Shown here: piece after piece, positions 23,700 to 37,222 of the stretch
Layout of the letters: each line of letters starts with the position of its first letter
How positions within the stretch are numbered: the stretch's first letter is position 1
NCBI GenBank assembly: GCA_021464245.1
Contig: JADCRB010000069.1
Span: forward strand, 4,354,395 to 4,418,394
Direction: 5' to 3'
DNA: 64,000 bases
Source: Carallia brachiata
Lineage: Eukaryota; Streptophyta; Magnoliopsida; Malpighiales; Rhizophoraceae
Notes under the pieces: model-generated
The model's input: the letters and a program-made list of their open reading frames with translations, nothing else
Databases searched by the model: none
Told to the model about the DNA's origin: nothing
Program-made: the position numbers and the translations under genes

Positions 23700-26600
23700 T
23701 GATTTACCTATGATACAAAGTAATTTAAGAGAGATAATATCGCTTCATACATAGCTGCGCTGCTGTGTACTTTTTTTTTTGGGTCATATATTACGGATTG
23801 TGATAGGAATCATTTGACGGTGAGTGATTCTTTTTACCATTTGTAACCTATCTAAGCTCATATCAAGTATAAATAATGATGTTTTTGTTGGTGTTTATTA
23901 TTTTTTCTTTCTTTTTAAAATATAATTTATTTATAATTTTATAATATATAAATTTATTTTATTATTTTTTATTTTAAATAAATCTCACTTATTATATAAT
24001 GAAAGTTTATAAATATATTATACTTAAAAAAACAAGTGAATTAAATTAAAAATTCTCGTTTGTTTTCTTTCGGTAGCTAGGTAGAAACATTGAGCTTATT
24101 TGTGGGTTTTGATATTTGGGCCGGTGGAGAAAGTGGATTTGATATAGTTTGTGAAACTGAGGAATACGCAACTGATTCGCATGCATCAATCAAAATGAAC
24201 ACCTGCTGATTTAAAAAGTTTAGATATAATTTATCTTAATTTTAATTTATTGTTCCACTTTTAAATAGAATTTTGCCCCTATTTACCATCTTGAGTTTTT
24301 TTTTTCTTTTATATGTATGTGAATTTCTCTGCTTCATAAAAATTTTTTAAATTCATCACTATTCACTGCACTCACCTTGGTCAAAGCAAACAGACCTCTG
24401 AGTCTCGCGTAAAACGGTTGGATGGTGGTGATATTGAGGAATAAAAAATCTTTATCACACTCAACCATTGAAAAAAAAAAAATTACGCGCGATGAGTAAG
24501 TAATAATATAAATTATTAAATTATTAAATATTATAAAATAACTTCACATATTTTTTATACCTCATATTTCGTGTTTATGTAATAAACCTTCCGGGCAATT
24601 CAGCATGAAAAGTGGAGGCTGCAAAGTCCAGTTCATTATTGTCTCAGCGCCGGTCTGGTTTTTTGTTTTTTGAGTTTTCTGCCTTGTCAATTAATTCTTT
24701 GATTCTGGAATTTTGACTTCAGTCAGACCCAACAATTAACCCAATTTGCTGGTGCACCGGTACCATGCCCCGGCAACAACTTAAGCCAGTTGACAATTTC
24801 TTCCTGGGCCTTCCCAAAATTTCTGTTGCCCAGAGGCAGAGGAACGTCTTAGCGGCGTCCCGAAGGCCACCGAATAATAGAATCAAGCGTACAATTTGAG
24901 AGTTTGCTCTTTATTATTTCATTGGATCCCATTATATGGATAGATTGAAATATCATACGTATTGAACAAACGTAGATTTTGTGTAATTATAAGTGTATTT
25001 TGTGCAATCGTAACTAAAAATTATACAGTAAAAAAATAGTAATATTTTTTTATCTCACTTTTTATTATTCTGATTGTATAAAATATAATCGTAATTGCAC
25101 AAAAATTACATCTGCTCACGAGCGTATGACACCTATGTTTGTTCACCAATTATTTTTTATCTCAATTATGAGTTTGAAAGAACTTTTTTTCTTTAAAAAA
25201 GGAATTTATCGATTCGGCATTATTATATGAATATATAAAAAAAATTGTCATACTCTAGTTATATTGCAATTACAAACAAATTTTTTGCAACCCTCATCAT
25301 AAAATATAAATAAAAAAATAGTTATATTTTTTTGTTATATATTTTATTATTGCGATTGCAAAAAAAACTTTCTAGTTACAATATAATCAATTTATATGCC
25401 AAAATCATTTGGCCAAGAACTTTTTCCGTTATTGATTAAGAATAAGAACTAATATTAGATATGTATGGACAATTTTTGTGGGTGTATATCTAAACCATCC
25501 ATATGACCATTCATCTGCTTAATTATCAAGTAAAACGGGCTTGTTAGGTGAAACTGGAATTTATAGATATTTTTGGAAGATTTCGTACCATCCACATGGC
25601 ATTTCATTTTTAAATTCATAATCACGCTAGCTGAATCAATCTTATTCTTATAAAATAAAATTTAAAGAGATACCAAATATTTTTTTTCTTGAAAAAAAAT
25701 ATATTACTTTACACAGTGCACACACATGCCCACTTGGAAACAGAATTGCACATATAATGTGGCAAGTTATGCTAGAAAAAAAATCCAAGTTTTATTGCTT
25801 GTGACTTATCAGTGAATGAAGAATAAAGACTATACATATTAGATACAACAAAACTTTTAATTTATAATTGTCGATCTCAAGTTTAGATAAAAGAATAGAG
25901 TTACATGTAATTGAGGATCAAAATAGAAGTACTCAAATACTTATGACGCGAATCTTTATAATGAATTACTAAGCCAAACTCTTCCTAATTAATGATATTT
26001 GGAAAGGATTTTGTGGGAACTAGTGAGCCGAGCAAAGCATATCCCCAACTATTGAAATGTCTAAGTTTAAATTATGATCAACTGATCTAACGAAATCTTA
26101 CCATGTGTTACGTATGTTTCCGACATGCCAAAAAAAGAGTAATGGGTATTCGTTTTCAGTTCTCATGGCCATCTTCCAACCTAAGCTAATTGCCAGCCTA
26201 CGCCACTTCCCCTTAACTTAAAATTTTATATTTGTTTCTATTTCTAAAATGTCTTTTTCTATTTTTTTTTCTCCCTCTCACCGTTCGAGAAGAGAGTTTT
26301 GTGACAAGTTAACGTATTTTTATAAATAAATCTAAGTTTGACTTATTGTGTTTGTATTCTCTCTCGATAAATAAGTTAGGTGTCTTGCTCAATTATATTG
26401 ACAATCCGGTGATTGATCTTTCTTATAAAAAGATTAAATAAAAATATTAATTAGTAACTTTAACTTTGAGATAGAGGTGTGATGAGTAACTTGTTAATGA
26501 GCCTTTTTCTTGTAAAAAAAAAAAAAAAATTATTTTCAATCCTCACGACTATATCGTCGTCGGGATTGTTGATGCTATTTTTCGTTTCGTTGCCTTCGTC

Positions 26601-27439
26601 CCAACAAACATTTGAACCCTTTTCCGGAATTCACGATCCATGAAACAGATCATGAATGGATAAATACAACAAAAAGTTGGATTTTCCTCGCGACAAAGAA
26701 AAATAATGGCAGACCAGAATTCGCCAAGAGTGATAACAAGCGCTTGCTTTCCCATGCCTGGGAAGGACCCCAGAATGAGGAAAAGCAAAAATAACTTTCG
26801 ATTATTTCTAAAACATTGTGTGTGTGTTTTTTTTGCGTAGAAATTACGTGAGCACTCAGCAAAAAGACAAAATATGATATTAAATATAAAAAAATATATA
26901 AATATAAAATTTATATACAAAATAGTGACATAACAATTATTTAAATTGTAATTATTAATTAAATGATAGATTTAATATAATTAATAATTTAAATTTAAAT
27001 AATAAGTTTACATTGTAATTATATATTTATTTTTTATATTTATGTAGCAGTAACTCTCTTGCATAATTGGGTGCTGTAATAGGATTAGAAAAATTTGTGG
27101 GAGAAATTTTTAGAATATAATTTATTAGATTGATTGTATAAATATTTTGATTACAAGTACAATTATATAAAAGAAAAAAATTATTATATTTTTATTATAT
27201 AATAAATCTAACTGATTGTATAATAAATTTAATTAATTATAATTTCAAAAAATTTTCCGAAAACTTTTTGCTGGATCATACAACTTTTTCCTTCAAAATT
27301 AAAATCTTTCAAAAATCTTAAGTACCCGTCAAAACCAATCAGCCAATAAATGCATACATGTTCTAGATTAGATTATATTGCAGGCGATTGGACCTCCCTT
27401 GTCCTATTACTATTGGACAATGCCAATGCCGTTACCTTC
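23700..27439. other. Noncoding sequence between MMP B and CREG II
   Basis: The first 1.2 kb and the last 2 kb align with segments I or III. Where those have the ubiquitin fragment and about 1.3 kb around it, segment II has only about 260 bp (24880-25140), including a small foldback with ttgtgcaat / attgcacaa motifs. No intact gene is visible. Confidence 0.45.
26561..26800 (-). other. Unrecognised conserved block with possible coding remnant
   Basis: This block is kept in segment III at about 44930-45170. On the minus strand both copies read MICFMDREFRKRV then MFVGTKATKRKIAS, after which they diverge. I do not recognise the family. It may be a remnant exon, or noncoding sequence conserved only because the duplication is recent. 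No splice context decides this. Confidence 0.25.
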
Positions 27440-27510
27440 TACAAATAGAGAGATTAATTAATGGAGCAGCTATTCAAATCTTGGAGTAGAGACAGTGCTT
27501 TGGTCTTTTG

Positions 27511-29774
27511 ATGGGAACTTCTTCACGCGTGACACAAAGACAGAACATGGTTGTCAGCCTTGTTAACCGTTTCTGTCTTCTTCTCTACGTGATGGTCTTC
27601 TTTCTTGTGGTGGAGTTTCAAGATTCTGTCCACGCAAGGTCATTGTCGGTCAAGAAACCTGACCCAAATAACGCCGCTGCTTCTGCTCGCTGGTTGATCT
27701 CTCAAAATTCTTGGGGTGTCTTAAAGTACGAATCTTTCTTCATCTATCGCTTCCCTTTCTCCTGCTCCAGTTGTTTCATTCTTGCTTTGGTTCTCAAGTC
27801 TCTCCTTTTTTTTTTTTTATATGTTTGAAATTGTTTGAATGGTGATTTGCTTTGTGTTGGATTTTTGTTGATGTGATTTCCAAATGTGAACCTATAACAG
27901 GAACTATCTGGGCTGGATTGAATTCTTTGCTTTTATTTGTTTTGCGAGTGATTTCCTCTCATTATTCAATAATCAATCGGCAATTGCTATATCTGCTGCA
28001 GCACTGCTGATTTGTTGAGCGAATTACTGCATTATAGACTCTTTAATTTTGGAGCTTATGCTTTGTACAACTTTTGGACTTCTGTGATGTATCATATACT
28101 TGTTTAGATATTTGGAAAATTAGATATAGATTTCAATTTGGTACTTGGAGAAGCACTAAGCTTTAAACGTTGTTTCAATTTTGCAGTACCCTATCAGCTG
28201 ATTTGGGAGGAGCGCCCTTTGGGTAAGTTTTTGCATTATTTTTTTGTAAGACCCTTCCTTGTAATTCATCTGTAGATATTCTAAGAGCATACTTTGGGAA
28301 CCCTTTGATAGTTATGATACTGAATTACTGATTAGTGGTGGTCTGAATCTCAAACCTTGAAACTTTGCATCCATCTCTTGCATTTAGATCCAGCTACCTG
28401 GCTTCTTTTTCTATTCTCACTTCCTCATGAATTCCATTGCAATGTAGGAATGTCGTTTCGTTTAGTGATGGGGTACCTAATGAAGGTACTGGCGTCCCAT
28501 ATTTTTATTTGACTACTCTTGATCCAACCGCGAAAAATGCATTAAAAGATAAGAGGGCTTCCTCACAGTTAGCGAGTACCCTCCAGGAACTTGTGGCAAG
28601 ACCGACCCCGAGAACCCGACCTGTGCAAAAATTACACTGACTGGAAAGGTATGATTAAGACTGACTTGTTCTTGTATTCTTTAAGGATTAAGACGTTTTG
28701 GTATTAGTAAAAGAAATCTTCAATGCAAGAAACCTCATTAGTCATTAGCATGGATGATCACTATTTTACCTTTTGATTTTAGTATTCAGCATCTATTGAT
28801 CAGTTAACTCTGGGGCTAATGCATTCGCAGCATAAGGGCTGCTGATTACAGGCTTGCCATTACTCATGGCTTGATTGCTAATGGCCTCAGTGGACTGCTG
28901 TTTCCTTTGGAATGATGGATACTTGGATGTTCAAAGATTACTTTCTGAAATTTTATGATGAGTGATTAAGTGCAGTGCTTGCCAAACCTGTGGAAGCTGT
29001 TATTTATTTTATAAGCTGTTATTTATTTTGTACTCTTTTTATGGAATTTGCCACCCATTTTCTTGAGTAGTTACCCTTCACTCTAACATTGGAGCCTTGT
29101 TGAAGTGCCCGCTCCTCCTCTTCAGTGCCCGCTCCTCCTCTTCCACCATAAAACAGAACCAAAGGGGGAAAAAAAAAAAGATTGGGGTAATCAACTTATA
29201 GCAATTTACACAAATTAACAACTTATATGCAATATTGTATTACTGTGTGTTTCTTTTTGTCAAATGTTTTTATTTGCTAACAGTTGAAGTCACCTGTTAC
29301 TGAGTTTCGATGAAACCAAAAAGAAACATTTGTTCTTCTTCTTGTTGTTCTTAATTTTTCTAGTTCTTGATGTGACTAAATGTACTATTTTTATGAAAGA
29401 AGTAAACTAACTCGAAATTAATATTGGTCTATCGGATGTTAGTTGATGGTGATCAATGGCAAAGAAGCAGAATTTGCTCAAAATGCACTGTTTACAAAGC
29501 ATCCAGAGATGAAGGGTAAGTCGGTAACTACAATGAACTGTAGGTTGATAACTTGGAAAGTGTTGTTGGCAGCTGGTAGGTACCTGTTCTTTCCCTCCCA
29601 TTTTCTGCTCTCTAAATTCCCTTTTTTGTCTTTGGGATGTTGACAGGCTGGCCAAAGGATCACAACTTCCACTTCTTCAAACTACAAATTGAAGATATAT
29701 TTTTGATCAATTGGTTTGGTGGTCCTAAACCTCTCACGGTAGATCAGTACCTCCATCCTAAATTGAGTATTTAA
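27511..29774 (+). pseudogene. CREG-like gene, frameshifted, segment II
   Basis: Five exons match the intact copy at 45674: 27511-27725, 28187-28222, 28448-28648, 29443-29515 and 29647-29774, with normal splice borders. Exon 3 is 201 bp, against 202 in the intact copy, because one C is missing from gcttccctcac at about 28561. This shifts the frame and gives a stop at 28638-28640, still inside exon 3. The TATA box is also degraded, TACAAATA at about 27440. All other exons remain open, so decay is recent, or the missing C is a sequence error. Confidence 0.85.
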
Positions 29775-30701
29775 AGAGGGATCCTTTATGTTTGTATGCT
29801 TATCAAAGAATTAAAGCAAAAGAGATGAAAAGGATCCAGGAAAACGGAAAAAGTTGTAGTGATGGCTCTTCAGAATCAATGGAGTTAAATAAAAATTATT
29901 TCTGATTTTCTTGGCTCCTAATTCTAATTTTGTGATGCATTTATTTACCTCAATCTCGGGTTTCTGCTATATCATAGGAACAATCTTACTGCTTTGCTGC
30001 GAATTCAGTTCTGATAAATCGTTTGGTCTTGTGTATTGACCGTGGATGTAGATTGCATCAATCAACCAATTGTAAATAAGATGAACTTTTCTCTTAAACA
30101 TTTATTCTGTATACTCTATAGCAAGTCTATACCAATAAGGTGTTAACACTCTTTTCAGGAGTTTAAAGTTTTGATTTGAGTACTAATTAAAATTAATTAA
30201 CCAAAAAAAAAAAGCAATTCTGCATAATCTTATTGTCTGATCATGCATGGGTAGTGGACTGTTCCTAACTTACAAAATAAGTGTAAAATAAGTGCTTGTT
30301 AATTTTATTCATTTTTTTATTGAGTAAAATTTATTTATAATTTAATATCATCCAAATATTATTTTTATTTTTTTTTACTTAAGTAGATTTTACTTATTAT
30401 ATGATATAAAATTATAAATAAATTATACTCATTAAAAAACAAATAATAAAAAGTCTGCCCAAAACATTGTTTGTTTATATTGCCGTTTACTTCTGATCAC
30501 TTTCTCCTTGCATTTAACACCCGCCATTAATAATTATTATTTTCTATTAGTGCCGCCAGGGCCACCTCTTAAGTGTGACCCACTTATCAAATTCTCTTTT
30601 TTTTTTTTTGTTCGGGTCAAAGTGGTGGCTACTGCCTTACAGATGTAAACGAACAACAAATACAACTTTAAGCCCCTGGGCTTTTATCATACCCAAAAGC
30701 T
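29775..30701. other. 3' block of segment II
   Basis: Aligns with 16533-17220 and 47842-49030, with an extra AT-rich stretch near 30290-30470. It breaks at catacccaaaag (about 30699). No gene is visible. Confidence 0.45.
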
Positions 30702-30900
30702 TGTTGCCGCTGGTTTGGTAGTATCCAAAATTCCTGGGGAACTGTTTAAGCTCTATGACCCCATTCACATTTTGCCCCTTTTGTGCACCCTCTAGATTTT
30801 GAAGGAACTTGAAGGATTGCCTGTGGGATTTTAAAGTTCTACACTGAGCTATAAAGTTCTGGGGCTATTGCAAGTTATGAATAGCCCTTTTGGTAATCCC
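30702..30900 (-). pseudogene. MMP D 5' fragment
   Basis: Aligns with 4052-4270, the signal-peptide and propeptide start of MMP D, but breaks off before the cysteine switch, so no catalytic domain is present. Similarity continues past it into the flank: 30900-31209 matches 4300-4640, and 31210-31690 matches 5322-5790, skipping the hAT-like insert of the original. Confidence 0.8.
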
Positions 30901-31690
30901 ACCCTGTGTTAGCATTTTTACAGCTATTTATAGGCCAAATTACAGGCTTAAAGGGTCATGTCTCATATGCCATGCTATATTCTGTTAAATTCCGTATGCC
31001 AATGAATTGAAACAAAAAGAAATGATGCTTTACGCCTAGCTATTGGCTTCCAAGATTTATCTTCTTCCCTTTAGATTCCATTAATCGGTTTTATCAGGCT
31101 TGTAAGAGATGTAATAAATTGGAAGCAGTTTTATTTGGACAAAGATGAGGACTTTCGGTAAAATAGACTGATTAGGCCAATATGCTAATTTTTTATGTAT
31201 GCATTTTCGTTGGTCTGTTTACCTTATTTTTTTCTCTATATGTTGTCTTTGAAGTCAACGTTTTGCTGTGCTAGCTGTTTCAATGTCCATCGTTGGCATG
31301 CACAAATCATTCATTGGAAGAGAAGAAAGATTTGTGATAGCTGTGTAATTGCAATGTCCAAAGGTGGTAGATAAAAGATTCTCATACAAATCGAGTACCC
31401 TTGTGTTCAAGATAAGCTTGAAGATCAAGAGAATTGCGATAATCATGTTGATAATATTGAAAATCATATATCTTGAATTTCTTGCCTTGATGGTCGTGGC
31501 CAAGTCTCTGCCACATTAATTGAATATCCCATTGAAAAAAAAAAATGGATCACTCGTTGTAATTGTTGGATGTAAGTTTTTTTTTTTTAGACGACGATGA
31601 ATTCTTTCATGACAATTCTTTATTATTAACATAATTCTTACTGGTGCAACTTTTAAAGTGTGTAATTTTTAGGGAGAAAGTATTGTGATC

Positions 31691-33005
31691 TTTTTTTTTT
31701 TTTTGGGTGACAATAGAGAGAAAGAAACGAAAAAATAAAGGGAATAGAAATCTCTAATCTTTACATAACATGGCCTCTTCTAGGAGAAGCTACTCTAATG
31801 ATATCTGCTTGAAGTAAAGAATTAATTCCTAGTGGAGGTGAATCTCAAACCCGTAATAGACTATCTGAAGATGCCCCGAGATTGACAATAAAATCGGCAC
31901 ATACGTTTCCTTCACATAAAGTATGCTGAATATGCACCTCCCAAGGCCGCTGGATAAGAGTCTTGCAATCAGAGATTAAGGCACGAAAAGCATCAAGATC
32001 CCATGTCCCCTTTGTAACTTTCTATAGTGCCAACACGAAGTTAGTCTCAACAACAACCCAATTGAATCCTTTCTCCCAAGCAGTATCCAATGCTTTACTT
32101 ATGGAGCGGAGCTCGGCATTAATGGCCAGAGTTACTCCACACGAACCCAAGAACCCATATAACCATCTACCACACTCATCACGGGCCAAACCACCACACC
32201 CAGCCTTCCCTAGTGCACCCTTAGCTCACCCTTAGCGCAACCATCAACATTGATCTTAATGAAGGGCGTTGGGGAGGCTTCCAACTAATTAATTGAACAT
32301 CACGGCCATTATCTAATTTGGTAATAGAACCTGTGAAGTGCTCATGATTCCCAGCCATGAAAATCTCTGCTGCCCCTTTTTTAATGCTGGCCACAATGTC
32401 AGAATAAGAGCAGACCTCATCTGTGAAAGAAACTTGTTACGCCAATTCCATAATGACCAGAGAGTGCAAATAAAAGTTGCCTGAATTGAGGAGCCCAACA
32501 TATAGGCCCCCAGACTTTCAATGAACTGTTGCAACTGTACAAAACATGTTCAAGGCTTTCCATATGCCACCCACATCTCTCACACCTTCCATCATCTGTG
32601 AGCTTCCGCTTAACTCTCTATTCATTCGTCAATAGTCGCTCCTTCCAGACAAACCATATGAAAGAGTGCATATACTGTGGCACAGGCAGCTTCCATATCC
32701 ACTCCCAAGCACATTCAGATCGATCATCATCCAGCAAAAGCTGGTACGCGCTCTTGACTGTATAACATCCTGAATTTGCCCCCCAGAGGAGTTTGTCAAA
32801 GATGCCTTTAAAAGGAGACACATAGACACCATTTAGAAGCAGATGAATAAATTGTGGAAGCTTTCCAGTCCCAAACTCCACCTTCTCTCAAATAATCACT
32901 AATTGGCTTTTGTAATTCTAAAGGAGATGGGTTGATACCATGCACTTTAGATAAAGGCATATTTAGAAGCCAAACATCAGACCAGAATCTCACGTTATTA
33001 TTATG
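31691..33005 (-). mobile_element. 5'-truncated LINE with zf-RVT and RNase H remnants
   Basis: Read on the minus strand, fragments follow in the order of plant LINE ORF2 C-termini: VRFWSDVWL (about 32990), then a zf-RVT-like region with YTVKSAYQLLL, WEWIWKLPVPQ and ERLLTNE (32881-32618), then WRNKF (about 32440), then an RNase H-like region including NAELRSI (about 32110) and CEGNVCADFIV (about 31900). Stops and frame changes interrupt it. The element ends with an A tail, seen as 14 T at 31691-31704. The reverse transcriptase core is missing, so this is a 5'-truncated dead copy. Confidence 0.85.
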
Positions 33006-33848
33006 ATGCGGGTAGAATTGTAGCCGTTGCAAATCTTTATTTTCTTATTTTATTTCAATTAAAATGGTAGCAAATCTTCTCGATTTGAAAAGTCGGTTAG
33101 TTTTGACGAAATTGAAAAATGAATCGGAATCCTTTTGCAACAGGGATAAGGATTGTTGACATGCAAATCTTTTGCAAATGGGTTAATTTTTGTGGGAAGA
33201 TTTTTAGCCGTTGCAAATCTTTGTTTTCTTTTTATTTTAAATAAAATGACATGCAAATATTTGTTGACTTGAACATTCAATTAGCCCGTAAGAAATCTTC
33301 AGTTTGAAAAACTGGATCTTCAGCATAGACCAAAAAAATTGTATGCTCTTTTGTGAACAACAAGAAAAGATTTATTATCGGTATATTGATTATTAAATTC
33401 GTGAGTCGAGATCGAAGTAATACCTGTTTGTCAATGTCTCGTTCAACTACTAAAGATCACAGTAATTACTCAGTTTGAAACTTAAAGCTGCAGCACCGAC
33501 TTTAGCCACCTTTTTTAGGGTCATCCAGCATTTGTTAGGAGAGGGGGCAGCCATAAAGATTCAAATTCAAGTTAATAATATAAAAATATATTGACTTATA
33601 ATTAATTATCGCCTAAAAAAAATTGTGTGCTCTAAATTATAATAACATTTTTGAAAACACATCCTAATTATTAGGGATATTCCATTAAGAGAGCACACGG
33701 TCTCAAGCCCGGAAATAAGCTCAGTAGAAGACGAGCTCATTCGGCTGGGGCGCTTTTCATGCATGTGACCGTATTGGGTATGAAGTTTTTACGAGACCTG
33801 CAGAAACACTCCATTAAAAGTGAACATCGAATGTTGATATGCAGGTTG

Positions 33849-34462
33849 TGTTGGAAATTGAAGTGTATTTTAAAAGGCTTAATTCCTATTTAATAGGAAT
33901 TATCCGTCATATGTCCGTTATTAGTCATTATAACATTAGCCGTTTATGACCGTTGGGAGAATTATTTTCACTGTTAATACACTTTATGTGCTAGTCATTA
34001 TAGCATTAGCCGTCTATGACCGTTGGGATTTATTCGTGCTGTTAATACACTTTATGTGCTATTAACACTCGACTAGTATAAATATGACTCATATTGTCTT
34101 CCTTGAGAGAGAGTTTCCTACCAACAATCTAAGGCATACTGATGCGTTAATCAAAAGATATGTTGTTTCTGTTGCCTCACTTGTGAAATGCACACTAGTG
34201 AGAAAATCTGTCGTATCCTGGGAGGATAGCCGCTAGTGCCCGATGCACTACGATTACTTGTCTGCGGGGGTGCGAATCTATCCTTAAGGACAGTATTTTT
34301 GCACGCTTCAGATATGTTATCCTTTCCTCTCAATTTATATTTATTACAACATGATATAATTTATTTTTTTGTTCTATGTTGTCTGTATAATTCATTGATT
34401 ATAACTCTACAATTCTAATTCTTATTTTATGTTAATATATTTTCCTGGATTATTTTCCTACA
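33849..34462 (+). repeat. 5' LTR
   Basis: About 614 bp, closely matching 37223-37835. It contains a duplicated motif around gccgtttatgaccgttggga, each followed by gttaatacactttatgtgct, and a TATA-like gtataaatatg at about 34077. Confidence 0.85.
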
Positions 34463-36574
34463 ATCTTAAGGATAGATCCGTTAAGGATGATTTCAAAAAT
34501 AGTATGATCCTGTACATACAAACATCATCTGGATGTTTTATATTTTGATTCTTTTTACTGTTAATTCATGTATTTTTGTAAAATGTTTCCATTGTCAATT
34601 GCTTTAAAATTTCCTTATCATTTTGTCCTTTCTCTTATTGTGTTCGGTTTCCTTAAGGAAAATTCTTTTTGATGAATTAAAATTTCAATGAATTGAATAT
34701 ATATATTGTTGCTTTTGTCCAATTCATGCTTCGTGAAGCTGTGTTGACATTGGTACAGCTTAAGAATCATCTTGTTTGTTGATTAGATTATCTAGTTTGG
34801 ATAACAATATACCTTGTCTTACCATTGATTAAACTATCTGTGCATTTTCTCCATATTCTTAGCATCTTGACAATTCCATGTGTAAAAAAACACAAATGTT
34901 TTTTCTTCTTAAATTCATGATGGTTATTTATATGTGACATTTTTCAATTTTTATTTGAAAGTGATTGCACCATATGCTAAAGAAATATGTGGTTTAAGGT
35001 TTTCTCATTTCAGAAACAATATATCTTTTGAGGTGGAATGGTTTTATTGCACGGGCCGTTCCCGTTGCAAGGTAAACTACTTATGTTCTTTTAAAATAGG
35101 GTCGTAGATAAAGCACAATAGATATTGTCTTTTTGTTGTATGCAAATAGATATTTTTCTTTGAAAATGTCGAGCCATGGGAGGCCAAAAACTAGTCTTAA
35201 TTTTGTGGCAGAATTGGAGCTAGTGCAAGGTTAAATAGGTTATTAGTTCTAAATAAAAGAGACAAGAACGAGTATCTTGATTAATTTTTTCAATTAGAAA
35301 AACTTCATCTTTATTTTCCTTATCGGGTAATGTGAATTCTTTTTATCTGATAAAAAAAAAGGGTAAACAAAAGAAAAGGATATTTGTCACTTAGTACGAC
35401 ATATGCAAATGTCATCTGATGTTGTGCATGAATTTCTCATGAAGTTATTATAGAAAGGGAGACTGGAAACTTATATACTTGAGCACAAATACTACATATC
35501 ATGAGGTACGTTCATTTATTTATTGGAGTCTTATACATAGAAATATTATATTGATGACTTTTAATCTCATCGGCTTATGCATAGGAAGGATTTGAAATAA
35601 TCTCTTCCAACAACTAATTGAGCATATTGTCCTAAATATTATGACTAGTGTGAGATGAGTTCAAAAATGATGGAATAATTTTTGGTAGCTTAAAAAAAAT
35701 CTGGTAAGAAATGATACCTAATATTTAGTTATTTGTGCTGCTAAGTTTCCAGTAGCTCATTTTCCAAATCAACATGACTTAAGGGTCATTGTGCAAATAA
35801 ATTTCATGTTGGTTGTAAGTAATTGTCATTTAAAATTAATTGTTGGTTTGGCCTCTGTTTTTCTGCAAGAAAAAAAAAAACTCATATAATTGAGACTTGG
35901 AGTTGAATTACGATTTTACGAGTATCACGTTGTTGCCCTTCTACCATGGTAAGGTAATTTTTGAGGTATTAGTGTTTTTCCTAATACTTAAATTGGTATT
36001 TGATGTGAACCGAAAATTTTTTCTTTCATGCGGAGGCTTTGTTCAATAACAAAAATTTTCAATGGTGATAGTGTTTATCTCTAATTTATAAAATTGTTCA
36101 CGTTGAATTATTTGAAAGATATTATGAACAATGATATATTTTATAATAAATACCCATTGTACTAAAGGAGCATAATACTGAAAAATGAATTCTTATTCAG
36201 ATGAGACTAAATCCATCAAAAGGATTTGAGTTCACTTGTAAAGGTAGAACAGCAGCTCGAAAACCTGATAAATAAATGACTATTACTCTGTCCATCATGA
36301 ATTTTGAGTTTATAGCCTTCAAGATGGCTAATGTGGAGGCGAATTGGCTAAGAATGTATATTTCATTCTGTGTGAAACCGACATTATGAGTGTCAATGAT
36401 CTGTGTAAACCAAGCCTGTATTGCTCATACAAAAGCAAGATGAATAATTGAAGAGTAGACATATTTGTCTAGCTCGTGAGATAGCTGAATAAGCTATATG
36501 TAATAAAGTGATCACTTGAGTTTTGGGTCAGAGATGAAATTGACTGATCCTCTGACTAGTTTTAAGCGAAAAGC

Positions 36575-36632
36575 TTGTTATATATATATATCTATATATA
36601 TATTATATATTATATATATATATATATATAAC
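36575..36632. repeat. TA microsatellite inside the LTR element
   Basis: A run of TA dinucleotides with few interruptions, about 55 bp, in the interior of the LTR retrotransposon. Confidence 0.9.
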
Positions 36633-37222
36633 ATCGAGGGGAATGAGACATGCCTATGGAGAAATGGTCAAGAGTGATGAGAACCCAACCTATGTGATAG
36701 GAGATCCCTTGAAGTAGGTTCATATGGGTAATAATAAGTCACTGATTGACCCAGTGTGAGCACTATCAAATTATAAAGTCCCTTCCTATGGTGTGGATAG
36801 TGCGAAAATTCTGATGATTGAGGTTGAGTTATATATTCTTAATGAATTCTATAGCCCTTATGGGTGGTGTGTTACCAGAATGCATACTTGATAGAATCAA
36901 CTATATGAGAGTGGAGTGGGACCGCTTCTATGAGATCTTAGGCATGATCTCTAGAGCTCTCATGAAAATAAACCAGGCATGCGCATGGCCTAATAGCGCC
37001 CAACTGCGTTAAACAACATTATCTTAGAGAATATAATATGGTGGCAAGTTCACTGTTATTCATAAAGAAATTATGGTTCATAGAAATTTTTTATTTCATC
37101 ATACTTTTGAATATTACAACTTGTTCTCCTAATTTTTGGTTCATAGCTCAAAAGGCATCAAAAGTAATGTGTTATATTCTCATTGATTAACTAGCATAAT
37201 TAGTCTTTAAAATAGCGGAGAT

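Larger units (their letters stand above)
18590..30699. repeat. Duplicated segment II (MMP B, CREG pseudogene)
   Basis: Collinear with segment I from its 5' noncoding block onward. It lacks the SINE, the hAT-like element and the ubiquitin fragment of segment I, and it has its own replacement upstream of MMP B. It ends near 30699, where sequence switches abruptly from the common 3' block to a copy of the MMP D 5' region. Confidence 0.8.

Noticed and set aside
31681..33008. 10-bp target duplication around the larger LINE (tattgtgatc / tattatgatg)
   Set aside because: Only 8 of 10 bases match, and the flanks are not adjacent in the sister segments, so a rearrangement is involved and the duplication is not secure.
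36818..37012. Small frame in the LTR element interior
   Set aside because: Too short and without polymerase, protease or nucleic-acid-binding motifs; kept only as part of the element.
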